Origin: Natronoarchaeum mannanilyticum
GTDB lineage: Archaea > Halobacteriota > Halobacteria > Halobacteriales > Natronoarchaeaceae
Reading direction: 5' to 3'
Length of the DNA: 64,000 bases
Assembly (NCBI RefSeq): GCF_039522665.1
Contig: NZ_BAAADV010000001.1
Coordinates: 682,001 to 746,000 of the forward strand
A program made the translations under genes and the position numbers. Below are positions 7,537 through 16,620 of the stretch, in pieces (position 1 is the stretch's first letter; the number at the start of each line of letters is the position of its first letter). Below the pieces are notes generated by a model. The model saw only the letters and a program-made list of their open reading frames with translations, was not told the origin of the DNA and did not search any database.

Positions 7537-9815
7537 GCGCCCCGACCGCCTCCCGGGACGCGGCGTCGACCGGGCGATTGCCGGCGGGCAGCCGCGCGTT
7601 CCGCGGCGCTGCGCTCGCCAGCGTACTCGTGTTGACGGCGTCGTACGTCAGCGTGCTCGATCGGGTCGCCGGCTTCGTCGGCGGCCCGGCGTCCGACGTC
7701 CCGCTGACCGGCGTCGTGGGGAGCTCGGCGGTCGTTCCGGTCGCCGTCGTCGCGTTACTGGCCGCCACCGGCGTCGCCGCGTTCGTCCGCGAGCGCACCG
7801 CGATCGGCGCGACGATCGCGCTCGTGGTGCTCGGACACCTCTGGTACCTCCAGACGACGCCAGCGACGATCGGCGCCGTGATCGACGCCGGGGGCGTGTT
7901 AGTGTCGGACGCCGCGACGCTGCTGACGGGGGTGTCGGTGGTCAGGATGGCCAACGCCGAGGCCTGGGCCGTCGGCTCGGTGCCGGCGCCGGCCTTTCTC
8001 TCGTGGTACCTCGCGGTGCGCCGCCGGTACGTCGCGAGCGCCGCGATCGGCGGTGCGATGCTGGTAGTGTTCGTGCTGACCGGCGACGCCGGGACGCTCG
8101 GGACGCTCGTCGGCGTGCTCGGCGCAGCCGGCGCGGTCGGGTTCGGCGACCTCGAACGCCGGGGCGCGCCGATCGACCAGGCCGACGCGCTCGCCGCGGC
8201 GTTCGCGGCGATGGCCGTGCTGTCGCTGACGGTGTCGGTCGTCCCCGGCGGCGGCACCGGCGGGCTCCAGGGCCCCGGCGGCCTGGGCGCCGGCAGCGGC
8301 GGCGGCGACACCATCGAGGGCGCCGTCGTGCAGTCCGGCGGCGAGCTCCAGATCGGCGGCAGCACCTCGCTGTCGCCGGAGGTCCGGTTCACGGTCGAGA
8401 GCGACGAGCCGGGGTACTGGCGCACCGCCGTCTTCGGCAAGTTCTCCGGCAGCGAGTGGTACACCGATGTCGGAGTGGACCCGTGGGACGGCGAGGTGGC
8501 GCCGCCGCCCGGTTCGACCGAGTCGGTCGAGCAGGTGTACGAGGTCGAGAGCGCGACCGCCGCGATGCCCGCGATGAACAGGCCCGTGGAGTTGAGCGAC
8601 GACGTTTCGGGGGCCACGCAGGCCACGCCCTACGGGACATTCGTGTACGAGGACTCGCTCGAGGCGGGCGACGCCTACCGCGTGACCAGTCTCCGGCCCG
8701 ACGCCTCGCCCGAGGAACTTCGGCAGGCGGGCGACGAGTACCCCGGACGGATCAGAGCCGATTTCCTCCAGTTGCCGAACGATCAGCCCGAGCGGGTCGG
8801 CGAACTGACCGAACGAGTGACGGCAGACGCCGAAACGCCCTACGACGAAGCGGTCGCGATCGAGCGCTACCTCGAGAGCGAGAAGAGCTACTCGCTCGAC
8901 GTCGAGCGGCCGGAGGGCAACGCCGTCGACGAGTTCCTCTTCGAGATGGAGTCCGGCTACTGCGTCCACTACGCCTCGGCCATGACCGCGATGCTGCGCG
9001 AAGCGGGCGTCCCGGCGCGGATGGCCGCGGGGTACTCGACCGGCCAGCGCGTCGGCGAGGACCGCTACGTCGTCCGTGGGCTCAACGCCCACGCCTGGGT
9101 CGAGGTGTACTTCCCCGGCGAGGGCTGGGTGACGTTCGACCCGACGCCGTCGGACAGTCGTCAGCAGACCCGCGAGAACCGGATCGAGACGGCGCGATCG
9201 ACGGGCAACCCGGACGTCGACACCGACGAGAGCCGCCAGCGCGATCCGGCGCAGTTCGACGAGCGGGAGTCCGACCCGACGCCGTCGCCGAACGAGTCGA
9301 CCGACAACGAGACCGACCCCGAAAACGAGACCGAGCCGGGGTCGGAGCCGGAGAACTCGACGAACGGTACCGATGCGACGTTCGGCGACAGTGAGAACGA
9401 CGATGCGGGACTTCTGACCCGGCTGCCGTCGTACCGGGCGATCGGCGTCTGGCTGCTCGCCCTGTTCGGCGCCGGCGCGCTGGCGCGCCGGACGGGCCAC
9501 GCGGATCGGTTCTCCCGCGCGGTCGCCGTCCGTCGCCAGGGGAGCGGTGGGAGCCCGCGCGAAGACGTCGAGCGCGCGTTCAAGCGGCTCGAGCTGCTGT
9601 TCGCGGGGGAGACCCGACCACGGGCGCCCGGCGAGACGCCACGGGAGTATCTCGACGGGGTCGCGGCGGACGACGAGCGCGTCGATCGGGTTCGTCGCAT
9701 CTACGAGCGGGCGCGGTACGGCGGCGACGTGAGTTCGGAGGAGGCCGCCGAGGCCGTCGAGCTGGTCGACGCGCTCGTCGCCGAGGAGCGACGGTTCACC
9801 CGTCCGAGCGGGTGA
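7533..9815 (+). CDS. transglutaminase-domain membrane protein (DUF3488/DUF4129 type)
   Basis: A 760-residue protein. About six N-terminal membrane helices (residues 25-240) are followed by an outer region with a transglutaminase core: Cys in GYCVHYASAM, His in NAHAWVEVYF and Asp in FDPTPSD, the expected catalytic triad. An Asn/Thr/Glu-rich linker, one more membrane helix (about 638-655) and a DUF4129-like cytoplasmic tail complete it. The GTG start overlaps the previous stop (GTGA). It probably cleaves or crosslinks surface proteins under control of the MoxR/DUF58 pair; this is inferred from family context. Confidence 0.9.
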   Translation: MSAPTASRDAASTGRLPAGSRAFRGAALASVLVLTASYVSVLDRVAGFVGGPASDVPLTGVVGSSAVVPVAVVALLAATGVAAFVRERTAIGATIALVVLGHLWYLQTTPATIGAVIDAGGVLVSDAATLLTGVSVVRMANAEAWAVGSVPAPAFLSWYLAVRRRYVASAAIGGAMLVVFVLTGDAGTLGTLVGVLGAAGAVGFGDLERRGAPIDQADALAAAFAAMAVLSLTVSVVPGGGTGGLQGPGGLGAGSGGGDTIEGAVVQSGGELQIGGSTSLSPEVRFTVESDEPGYWRTAVFGKFSGSEWYTDVGVDPWDGEVAPPPGSTESVEQVYEVESATAAMPAMNRPVELSDDVSGATQATPYGTFVYEDSLEAGDAYRVTSLRPDASPEELRQAGDEYPGRIRADFLQLPNDQPERVGELTERVTADAETPYDEAVAIERYLESEKSYSLDVERPEGNAVDEFLFEMESGYCVHYASAMTAMLREAGVPARMAAGYSTGQRVGEDRYVVRGLNAHAWVEVYFPGEGWVTFDPTPSDSRQQTRENRIETARSTGNPDVDTDESRQRDPAQFDERESDPTPSPNESTDNETDPENETEPGSEPENSTNGTDATFGDSENDDAGLLTRLPSYRAIGVWLLALFGAGALARRTGHADRFSRAVAVRRQGSGGSPREDVERAFKRLELLFAGETRPRAPGETPREYLDGVAADDERVDRVRRIYERARYGGDVSSEEAAEAVELVDALVAEERRFTRPSG

Positions 9816-9885
9816 GCCGGACGGGCGCATCGACCGCTCGAACCGGGGAAAACGACCACGACGGTCGACCGCGGTCCCGACAGTG

Positions 9886-9892
9886 TTTAATA
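9886..9892 (+). promoter_or_regulatory. TATA box for eIF1 gene
   Basis: TTTAATA lies 26-32 bases before the ATG at 9918, consistent with leaderless transcription. Confidence 0.55.
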
Positions 9893-9893
9893 G

Positions 9894-10211
<318 letters not shown>

Positions 10212-10393
10212 CCCGTCACCGTCGAGCGCCGACGTCACGCGAAGCGGTCAGTCACGGTTTTCTTTCGATCGGCAGTATACCGGTCGGAGCCGGAACAGTA
10301 TTGTCCGACGAGCCACACGTACCCACAGACACTCGGCCGACGCGGCGTCGAGACCGCAACGGATCGACGCGGTCGCACGGAGTCAAGTCACAC

Positions 10394-11446
10394 ATGAGCG
10401 ACGAACTGATCGACGTCTCGGGTGGAGCAAACGTGCTCGTCCTCGGCGAGTCGGGCCGCAACGCCGACCGGTGCTGCGACGCGCTGCTCGACGTCGGGCG
10501 CGCGGAGCGTCGCGGCGAGTTGACAGTCTCGTTTCCCGAGGACGTCAGCGACCGGACGCGACTCGACACCGGGGCGACCGGCCGCCAGTCCGCCAAGCTC
10601 GGCCACATCACCGTCGGCGACGTGCTGCGGTCGGCCGACCACTCGCCGCCAGATTTCGCCGAGCCGGTCGCGACCGACATCGTCGAGGATCCGGGCGACC
10701 TGAAGGCGATCGGCACCAGCGTCAGCCGCTTTTGCGAGTCGTGGGCCGAGAGCGGCCACCTGATGGTGCTTTGCTTCGACTCGATCTCCGAGCTGCTGGA
10801 CCGCCGCGATCCGAAGGTCGTGTTTCAGTTCCTCCACACCCTGCTCGAACGGCTCTCGTCGGTCGACACGGTCGCGCACTTCCACCTCGATCCCGACCGG
10901 TTCGACGAGCAGACCGTCTCGACGTTCGCCTCGCTGTTCGACGAGGTGATCGACCCCGCGACCGCGGAGGATCTGGTCGACGAATCGGGGCTCGACGACG
11001 CCGATACCGAGGACGACGGCGGTGAGGATGACGCCGAAGATGCCGACGGCGGTCCGAGCCTGAGCGACGGCATCCCGGCGACCAGCGGCTCCTCGCAGGC
11101 GTCGGACGACGAGATCGCCGCGCGCCTCGACGATCACGTCGAGGAGTACGAGGTCGCCGACGGCGGGACCGCAACCGGGAGCGCGAGCCGACAGGCCAGC
11201 GACGACGACATCGCGGAACGGATCCCGGACGTCGGGGAGGAACCGGAGGACGGCGATCCGAGCGACGGCGCCGGCGAAGCGGACGCGGACGACGCCGGGG
11301 ACGCCGACACTGAGGGCGCCGCCGACACCGAAAATGAAGACGACGAGAGGGGCGCCGAAGACGACGCGAACGACGGCGGGAGCGACGCGATCGCGGGGGC
11401 AGACGATGAGACGGACATCGACGACCTCGAGTTCGACTTCGGTTGA
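10394..11446 (+). CDS. DUF7504-type protein with acidic repeat tail
   Basis: A 350-residue protein. The N-terminal ~195 residues resemble haloarchaeal HTR-like/DUF7504 proteins, a degraded RecA-like fold (SGGANVLVLGESG in place of Walker A). The tail is extremely acidic and carries a repeated short motif, SSQASDDEIAARLDDHVEEYE then SRQASDDDIAERIPDVGEE. The ATG at 10394 matches the usual family start. However, a TATA-like CAGTATAC at about 10273-10280 is spaced for a TTG at 10301, which would add 31 residues that also begin MSDE. Function is unknown; a signalling role is suggested for the family. Confidence 0.75.
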   Translation: MSDELIDVSGGANVLVLGESGRNADRCCDALLDVGRAERRGELTVSFPEDVSDRTRLDTGATGRQSAKLGHITVGDVLRSADHSPPDFAEPVATDIVEDPGDLKAIGTSVSRFCESWAESGHLMVLCFDSISELLDRRDPKVVFQFLHTLLERLSSVDTVAHFHLDPDRFDEQTVSTFASLFDEVIDPATAEDLVDESGLDDADTEDDGGEDDAEDADGGPSLSDGIPATSGSSQASDDEIAARLDDHVEEYEVADGGTATGSASRQASDDDIAERIPDVGEEPEDGDPSDGAGEADADDAGDADTEGAADTENEDDERGAEDDANDGGSDAIAGADDETDIDDLEFDFG

Positions 11447-11533
11447 CCGTCGAGTTCGCTTCGGCTGATCGGTCGCTGCGGCGACAGCTCCGAAGTCCGT
11501 ACACTTTTTTGCGACCCACGCCACCGACACGGT

Positions 11534-13384
11534 GTGCCAGTCTCCCCGGAGATCCTCGTCGTGCTGGCGATCGTGCTGGCCGCGCTGGTGCTCTTTGCCA
11601 CCGAGGCCGCGCCCGTCGACGTGACGGCGATCGGCATCATGGTGTCGCTGCTGCTCGTCGAGCCGGTCACGGAGGCGGCCGCGAGCGTCGGCCTGCTCGC
11701 CGAGTCGTTCGCGGTCGTGTCGCCCGGGGAGGGGATCTCCGGGTTCTCGAGCGTCGCGACGGTGACGGTGCTGGCGATGTTCGTCCTGAGCGCCGGCGTC
11801 GAGCGCACCGGAATCGTCGAGACGCTCGGCGAGCGCGTCGCGGCCTTCACCGGCGACAGCGAGCGCCGCCAACTCGGCGCGACGATCGGCATCGTCGGGC
11901 CGATCTCCGGGTTCATCAACAACACCGCCGCGGTCGCGATCCTGATGCCGATGGTGTCGGATCTGGCGAAGAAGGGCGGCACCTCGCCCTCGAAACTGCT
12001 CTTGCCGCTGTCGTACGCCTCGATGTTCGGCGGCACGCTGACGCTGATCGGCACGTCGACGAACATCCTCGCGTCGGATCTTTGGGTGACCCTCGGCCCG
12101 ACGGGCGCCGAGCAGTTCTCGATGTTCGAGTTCACCAAGCTCGGCGTGATCGTCGCGCTCGTCGGCACCGCCTACCTCTTTACCGTGGGGTGGTGGCTCA
12201 CGCCCGAGCGCATCAAGGCCGAGGAGGATCTCACCAGCGACTTCGAGCTCTCGGAGTACCTCACCGAAGTCGTCGTGCGCGAGGAGTCGCCGCTGGTCGG
12301 CCAGACCGTCCGCGAGGCGCTGGCGTCGATGGAGGAAGACGTCGACGTCGTCCAGCTGATCCGAGACAACCGGACGTTCGGCGAGCCGCTGGGCCAGAAG
12401 GTGATCCGCGGCGGCGACGTGTTCGTCGTCCGGACCGACCGCGAATCGCTGATCGACGTCAGCGAGGGCGAAGGCCTGGATCTGCTGCCCGAGATCGAGG
12501 TGTCGGACGCCGAGCTCGAGACGACCGAACAGAACCAGGGACTCGTCGAGGTCGTCGTCGCGCCCCGGTCGTCGCTGATCGGCGAGACGCTGGCGACGAG
12601 CCGGTTCCGCGAGCGCTACGACGCGACCGTGCTCGCGCTGCGTCGCGGCCCGGAACTGATGCGCTCGCGGCTCGACGAGGTGTCGCTGCGCGTCGGCGAC
12701 ACGCTGCTCGTCCAGGCGACCGAGGACAGCCTCGGCCGGCTGAACCGGAACCGCGATTTCATCGTCGCCCAGCGCGTCGAGCGCGCCCAGTACCGCCGCG
12801 AGAAGGTACCGATCGCGGTCGGCATCGTGATCGCGGTGGTCGCGCTGGCGGCGCTGGACGTGATGCCGATCGTCGTCTCCGCGCTGACCGGCGCGCTCGC
12901 GATGGTGGTCACCGGCTGCCTGAAGCCCTCGGAGTTTTACGACGCGGTCCAGTGGGACGTGATCTTCCTGCTCGCGGGCGTGATCCCGCTGGGGATCGCG
13001 ATGGAGGAGACGGGGACGGCGACCCTGATCGCCGACGGCGTCGTCGCCAGCGCGGAGCTGCTACCCCCGATCGGCGTGCTCGGCCTGTTCTACGTCGTCA
13101 CGGCTCTTTTGACCAACGTCGTCAGCAACAACGCCAGCGTCGTGTTGATGATCCCGGTCGCCGTCGAGGCGGCGACCCGCATCGGCGCCGACCCGTTCGC
13201 GTTCGTGCTCGCGGTCACGTTCGCGGCGAGCACGGCGTTCATGACGCCCGTGGGCTACCAGACGAACCTGTTCGTCTACGGGCCCGGCGGCTATCGCTTC
13301 TCGGACTACGTGCGCGTCGGCGGCCCGCTCCAGTTGCTGCTCGCGATCGTGACGACGGTCGGCATCTGGTTCTTCTGGCTCTAA
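11534..13384 (+). CDS. SLC13-family permease with TrkA-C domains
   Basis: A 616-residue membrane transporter. N-terminal helices (residues 5-235) and C-terminal helices (about 420-615) each carry the SLC13/DASS signature (GFINNTAAVAILMP and LLTNVVSNNASVVLMIP). Between them lie two TrkA-C (RCK-C) ligand-binding domains, one beginning EESPLVGQTV and one SSLIGETLA. Such proteins move anions such as sulfate, phosphate or dicarboxylates with Na+. The substrate cannot be read from the sequence. The GTG start follows a T-rich TATA-like box near 11502-11508. Its stop overlaps the convergent gene by three bases. Confidence 0.92.
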   Translation: MPVSPEILVVLAIVLAALVLFATEAAPVDVTAIGIMVSLLLVEPVTEAAASVGLLAESFAVVSPGEGISGFSSVATVTVLAMFVLSAGVERTGIVETLGERVAAFTGDSERRQLGATIGIVGPISGFINNTAAVAILMPMVSDLAKKGGTSPSKLLLPLSYASMFGGTLTLIGTSTNILASDLWVTLGPTGAEQFSMFEFTKLGVIVALVGTAYLFTVGWWLTPERIKAEEDLTSDFELSEYLTEVVVREESPLVGQTVREALASMEEDVDVVQLIRDNRTFGEPLGQKVIRGGDVFVVRTDRESLIDVSEGEGLDLLPEIEVSDAELETTEQNQGLVEVVVAPRSSLIGETLATSRFRERYDATVLALRRGPELMRSRLDEVSLRVGDTLLVQATEDSLGRLNRNRDFIVAQRVERAQYRREKVPIAVGIVIAVVALAALDVMPIVVSALTGALAMVVTGCLKPSEFYDAVQWDVIFLLAGVIPLGIAMEETGTATLIADGVVASAELLPPIGVLGLFYVVTALLTNVVSNNASVVLMIPVAVEAATRIGADPFAFVLAVTFAASTAFMTPVGYQTNLFVYGPGGYRFSDYVRVGGPLQLLLAIVTTVGIWFFWL

Positions 13385-13788
13385 TCCCGGATTATCTCGA
13401 CGATCTCGTCGACGATCGGCGTCACTGCTACTTCGGGCTCGAAGGAGACGTACAGCCCCTCCATCCCGTCGAGCACGCGGACGACGGTCGTGTAGTCGGT
13501 GTAGGTGACGAACCCCCGCGTCTCCTCGGCCGGCGGGTACAGGTCCTCGAACAGCTCGCGCTCGGTGAAATCGACGTGCATGTACGAATGCAGTCGCTCG
13601 GCGACGTCGTCGAGCGCCGCGGTGGACTCGTACTCGTCGAGGACCCGGTCACTCGCGTACAGCATCTGGAACTCGTCGACGGTGTACTCGGCGCCGACGA
13701 GCACGCGATCGTCGCTTTCCTCGCGAGCGGCGGCGATCGCCGCCTCCGCGTCGAAATCGACGTGCTCCGGCGAGTTCGAGATCGGCAT
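13381..13788 (-). CDS. haloarchaeal hypothetical protein
   Basis: A 135-residue acidic soluble protein without membrane segments. Its pattern (an N-terminal helix, VLVGAEYTVDEFQMLYASD, a middle helix, then VVRVLDGMEGLYVSFEPE) resembles the small DUF7522-like haloarchaeal proteins, but I am not sure of the family. No catalytic residues are evident. It has a promoter box at 13814-13822 and is divergent from tRNA-Pro. Confidence 0.7.
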   Translation of the reverse strand: MPISNSPEHVDFDAEAAIAAAREESDDRVLVGAEYTVDEFQMLYASDRVLDEYESTAALDDVAERLHSYMHVDFTERELFEDLYPPAEETRGFVTYTDYTTVVRVLDGMEGLYVSFEPEVAVTPIVDEIVEIIRD

Positions 13789-13813
13789 CGAGACGATGTT
13801 TCACGTCGCGTAG

Positions 13814-13822
13814 TGTTAAGCG
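13814..13822 (-). promoter_or_regulatory. TATA-like box for the gene at 13381-13788
   Basis: On the minus strand GCTTAACAC lies 26-34 bases before the ATG at 13788. Confidence 0.45.
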
Positions 13823-13851
13823 TTCGCACGCTTTGGCGGGGAGCGAAACGC

Positions 13852-13855
13852 TTTA
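13852..13855 (+). promoter_or_regulatory. TATA-like box for tRNA-Pro
   Basis: CGAAACGCTTTACCC with TTTA at 13852-13855 lies about 27-30 bases before the first base of the mature tRNA. Confidence 0.5.
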
Positions 13856-13881
13856 CCCGCCCTCGGGCGAAGTGGGGGTAC

Positions 13882-13954
13882 GGGACCGTGGGGTAGCTTG
13901 GTATCCTTCGAGCCTTGGGTGCTCGCCACCCCGGTTCAAATCCGGGCGGTCCCA
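13882..13954 (+). tRNA. tRNA-Pro (anticodon TGG)
   Basis: A 73-base cloverleaf without intron. The acceptor stem GGGACCG pairs with CGGTCCC, discriminator A is at 13954, and no CCA is encoded. The anticodon stem CGAGC/GCTCG closes loop CTTGGGT, giving TGG. The T arm is CCCGGTTCAAATCCGGG. The last 22 bases plus the following T (13933-13955) occur again exactly at 14056-14078. Confidence 0.95.
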
Positions 13955-14427
13955 TGAATTCTGCGAGGAACGGACGTGACGAGCGAATTCTGAACTCGTC
14001 CGGATTTGAAGTAGAGAACGCGCAGCGCGAGCGAAGCGAGCGACCGCGTTCGCGTGGTTCAAATCCGGGCGGTCCCATACCACCTTTTTCTTCGTTGGGT
14101 CGCCTGCGGCGACCGCTCCTCGAAAAACGTGGGCGAAAAAGCCGCGGTTCACTACGTTCACCGCGGTGAACCGCCTCGTTTCACTCGGCGGATGCTACGC
14201 TGTGATAGGTTCCCCGCCCGGATTTGAACTACGCGAGACGAGCGCAGCGCGATTCGGAGCGAACACCGTGAGCGAGAATCGCGGAACTGCGAGCGGTGAA
14301 ACCGCGAGCGTAGCGAGTCTCGCACCGGACGGTCACATATATTCTGCGAGACGCAGTCACGAACGGGGCGAGTGACGGAAACAGACCCGAAGAGCGACGC
14401 CGAGTATCTCCGACCGACGACACCATT
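13955..14427. other. gene-free region with repeated tRNA-Pro T-arm fragments
   Basis: About 470 bases holding no credible gene. Besides the direct copy at 14056-14078 it has two inverted copies of the T-arm: an 11-base match at 14000-14010 and a 16-base match at 14214-14229. The copies at 14000-14010 and 14059-14069 are the arms of an inverted repeat whose interior contains GAACGCG/CGCGTTC and GCGAGCGAAGCGAGC. Further short GC-rich palindromes follow at about 14140-14190 (CCGCGGTTCAC / GTGAACCGC) and 14250-14325. Confidence 0.75.
14056..14078 (+). repeat. 23-base exact copy of the tRNA-Pro 3' end
   Basis: Identical to 13933-13955, i.e. the 3' half of the T arm, the 3' acceptor strand, the discriminator and one following base. 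The distance between copies is 123 bases. A tRNA 3'-end duplication is the usual footprint of integrase-mediated insertion, here with almost nothing left between the copies and no integrase gene nearby. Confidence 0.85.
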
Positions 14428-14664
14428 TTGCTCCCGCTCCCCGAAGAGCCGCTCGTGCCACGGCTCGTTGAGTCTGACGCGGCGTTCTACGTCGGCGTCG
14501 GCGCCTTCGCCGTCGCGGTGTTCGTCTGCGGCGTCGCCGCCGGGATCGCCAGCGGCGCGATCGATCCGAGCCGCCGCGAGCTCGTCGGGTTCGGCGTCGG
14601 CTTCGGGCTGTTCACGTGCTCGTATCTGTTCGCCATCGTCGCGTACCGCCACATCCAGCGGTAG
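14428..14664 (+). CDS. small two-helix membrane protein
   Basis: A 78-residue protein if started at TTG 14428, or 69 residues from GTG 14455. Two hydrophobic stretches at about 21-42 and 52-72 are separated by a short polar loop (DPSRREL). No family is recognised. The hydrophobic pattern and third-position GC support coding. The start is uncertain because no ATG is available. Confidence 0.6.
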   Translation: MLPLPEEPLVPRLVESDAAFYVGVGAFAVAVFVCGVAAGIASGAIDPSRRELVGFGVGFGLFTCSYLFAIVAYRHIQR

Positions 14665-14740
14665 CGGGCGCGCGAACGGCTGACACGCTCGTATCGACTC
14701 CGGAAAGGTTATCCGTGTGGTGGCACTCTCTCGAAAAGCA

Positions 14741-14935
14741 ATGGCAACTGGAACGGTTGACTTCTTCAACGACACGGGCGGTTACGGTTTCATCGAGACT
14801 GAGGACGCGGACGAGGACGTTTTCTTCCACATGGAGGACGTCGGCGGCCCGGACCTCGAGGAGGGACAGGAAGTGGAGTTCGACATCGAAGAGGCCGACA
14901 AGGGCCCGCGCGCGACGAACCTCACCCGGCTGTAA
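14741..14935 (+). CDS. cspA: cold-shock domain protein
   Basis: A 64-residue single cold-shock domain, with RNP1-like GGYGFIETED and RNP2-like DVFFHMED. It binds single-stranded RNA or DNA and acts as an RNA chaperone. The TATA-like GGTTATCC about 30 bases before the ATG gives it its own promoter. Length is normal for the haloarchaeal family. Confidence 0.95.
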   Translation: MATGTVDFFNDTGGYGFIETEDADEDVFFHMEDVGGPDLEEGQEVEFDIEEADKGPRATNLTRL

Positions 14936-15062
14936 ACGCCGAGTAAACTTCCTACTATCATCACTACCGCGTAGCGGCGGCACTGGGGTGCGTTCTATCG
15001 GAACTGATCGTCACGCCACACAGCCGCGGCGCCGCGGGGCGTGTCCGCGGCACCGCGGCCGC

Positions 15063-15575
15063 CTACTCGCGCTCGCCGACGCGGGAGCCGAGCCAGGTGC
15101 CGAGCGCGAGCGCGTATACGAGGTGGCCGACGTGGAAGACGAGCGACTCGTCGCTGTCGAGATCCATCCCTAGTAGTCGGCCGAGGACGATCCGGCTACC
15201 GAACGCCGACAGCGCGAGGCCGTAGGCCGTCGCGAGAACCATCCCCGCGGTCTCCCGGCCGTGCTCGGGGAGCTCCGCGACGCCGAAGATGCGGTAGATT
15301 GCGCCGAAGACGGCGCCGCCGCCGGCGCCGTACAGGAGGTGCAACGCCAGCCCGACCCCAGGGTAGTGCGCGGCGTCCTCGCCGCCGACGTACTGCTCCC
15401 AGAACGCCGCGGTCGGCGGGAGCGAGCGGGCGATCGGCAGCCGGTAGGCCGTCAGTACGACCGTCGCGAACGCCCCGCCGATCGCGCCCCGCAGGACGTC
15501 GTCGGTCACCGTCGTCGACCGTTCGGACGTCGCGTCGGCGTCGGTGCGCTCGGAACGCGGATCGAGTGTCGCCAT
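15063..15575 (-). CDS. four-helix membrane protein of unknown function
   Basis: A 170-residue protein with an acidic N-terminus (residues 1-25) and about four membrane segments at roughly 28-46, 77-98, 108-128 and 146-164. The glycine-rich LLYGAGGGAVFGAIYRIFG and the closing HLVYALALGTWLGSRVG resemble small haloarchaeal membrane proteins of the DUF6789/YagU-like kind; this is a weak match by eye. It is divergent from the carbonic anhydrase gene. Confidence 0.65.
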   Translation of the reverse strand: MATLDPRSERTDADATSERSTTVTDDVLRGAIGGAFATVVLTAYRLPIARSLPPTAAFWEQYVGGEDAAHYPGVGLALHLLYGAGGGAVFGAIYRIFGVAELPEHGRETAGMVLATAYGLALSAFGSRIVLGRLLGMDLDSDESLVFHVGHLVYALALGTWLGSRVGERE

Positions 15576-15646
15576 CGCGTGTGAGCTACCACGAGACCGC
15601 GGAAATGCGTGGGGGGCAGTGCCCGGAAGTCGGTCGACGCGGGTGA

Positions 15647-15652
15647 TTTATG
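15647..15652 (+). promoter_or_regulatory. TATA box for carbonic anhydrase
   Basis: TTTATG lies 24-29 bases before the ATG at 15676. Confidence 0.5.
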
Positions 15653-15675
15653 CCGCTCGTGCGGTATAACTAGAC

Positions 15676-16377
15676 ATGGCGACGCCCATCGTCCGGGAGC
15701 TGTTGGATCGCAACCGCGATCACACCGACGCGCTCCCGGCCGGCTACTTCGACGCCGTCCAGACGAGACAGGAGCCGACCGTCGTCTCGGTGAGCTGTTC
15801 GGACTCCAGAGTTCCCCAGGGCGGAATGTTCGCCGTGGACGAGCCGGGGTACCTGTTCACGTCGAGCAACATCGGAAATCAGGTCGCCGACGAGTACGAG
15901 GGCGAGGCCGTCATCGACGGCAACCTGATGTTCCCGGTCCACTACACCGGCACGCGCGCCGTCGCCGTCGTCGGGCACACGCGGTGTGGCGCCGTGACGG
16001 CGGCCTACCGGTGGCTCACCGAGGACGAGGCGGTCGATCAGCCGGGCGTCCGCAAGCGCGTCGAGGAGCTGGTGCCGATCGTGGAGGACGGCCTCGCGAG
16101 CGACCGGGTCGACGCGGACGCCGAGTCCGCCGCGGTGATCGACCAGCTCGTCGAGTACAACGTCGAGCGGCAGGTCCAGTTCCTGGTCGATCACGACTCC
16201 CTGTCCGACGACGTCTCCGTCTGCGGGTTCGTCTACGACTTCCACGGCACCTACGGCGACGTCGCGGGGCGAACGTACGCGGTCAACGTCGGCGGTGAGA
16301 CCGATCCGGCCGCGATCCGCTCGGAGCTCCCCGAAGGGTACCACGAGTTCGTCCGGTCGCTGCTCGCCGCCCCGTAG
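15676..16377 (+). CDS. beta-class carbonic anhydrase
   Basis: A 233-residue enzyme interconverting CO2 and bicarbonate. The zinc ligands and catalytic dyad are visible: CSDSR gives Cys41, Asp43 and Arg45, and GHTRCG near residue 98 gives the His and second Cys. The tail VGGETDP onward is typical of archaeal beta enzymes. It is cytoplasmic, with no signal peptide. It is monocistronic with a clear promoter. Confidence 0.93.
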   Translation: MATPIVRELLDRNRDHTDALPAGYFDAVQTRQEPTVVSVSCSDSRVPQGGMFAVDEPGYLFTSSNIGNQVADEYEGEAVIDGNLMFPVHYTGTRAVAVVGHTRCGAVTAAYRWLTEDEAVDQPGVRKRVEELVPIVEDGLASDRVDADAESAAVIDQLVEYNVERQVQFLVDHDSLSDDVSVCGFVYDFHGTYGDVAGRTYAVNVGGETDPAAIRSELPEGYHEFVRSLLAAP

Positions 16378-16586
16378 AATCCGAACTGCACCGTTCCGGT
16401 CGGTCGAAGAAACGAACCGAGAGTGGCCGGAGATCGAAGAGGATTTACTGGATGGCGGATTGTCTTTCGGCAGGGTTGCGTCGTCGTCCGACGCCGACGT
16501 GTGGCGGTTTTTGCCGTGGTACCACTCCCCGATGCATTTTACCACACACTGCGAAACTTATGAATATCGAGCCAGTTCAACATAGT

Positions 16587-16603
16587 TTCTTATACGATAT
16601 CGT
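16587..16603 (+). promoter_or_regulatory. TATA-like box overlapping a 10-bp palindrome
   Basis: A TTCTTATAC box (16587-16595) is followed by the perfect palindrome ACGATATCGT (16594-16603), 18-27 bases before the regulator start at 16621. A repressor sitting there would block TBP or polymerase, so autoregulation by the downstream wHTH protein is a reasonable guess. Confidence 0.45.
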
Positions 16604-16620
16604 CGAACCTAGACGTACGG

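Noticed and set aside
13955-14427. Second tRNA gene at 14056-14078 or on the minus strand at 14214-14229
   Set aside because: Only the T arm and part of the acceptor are present; there is no D arm or anticodon arm before them.
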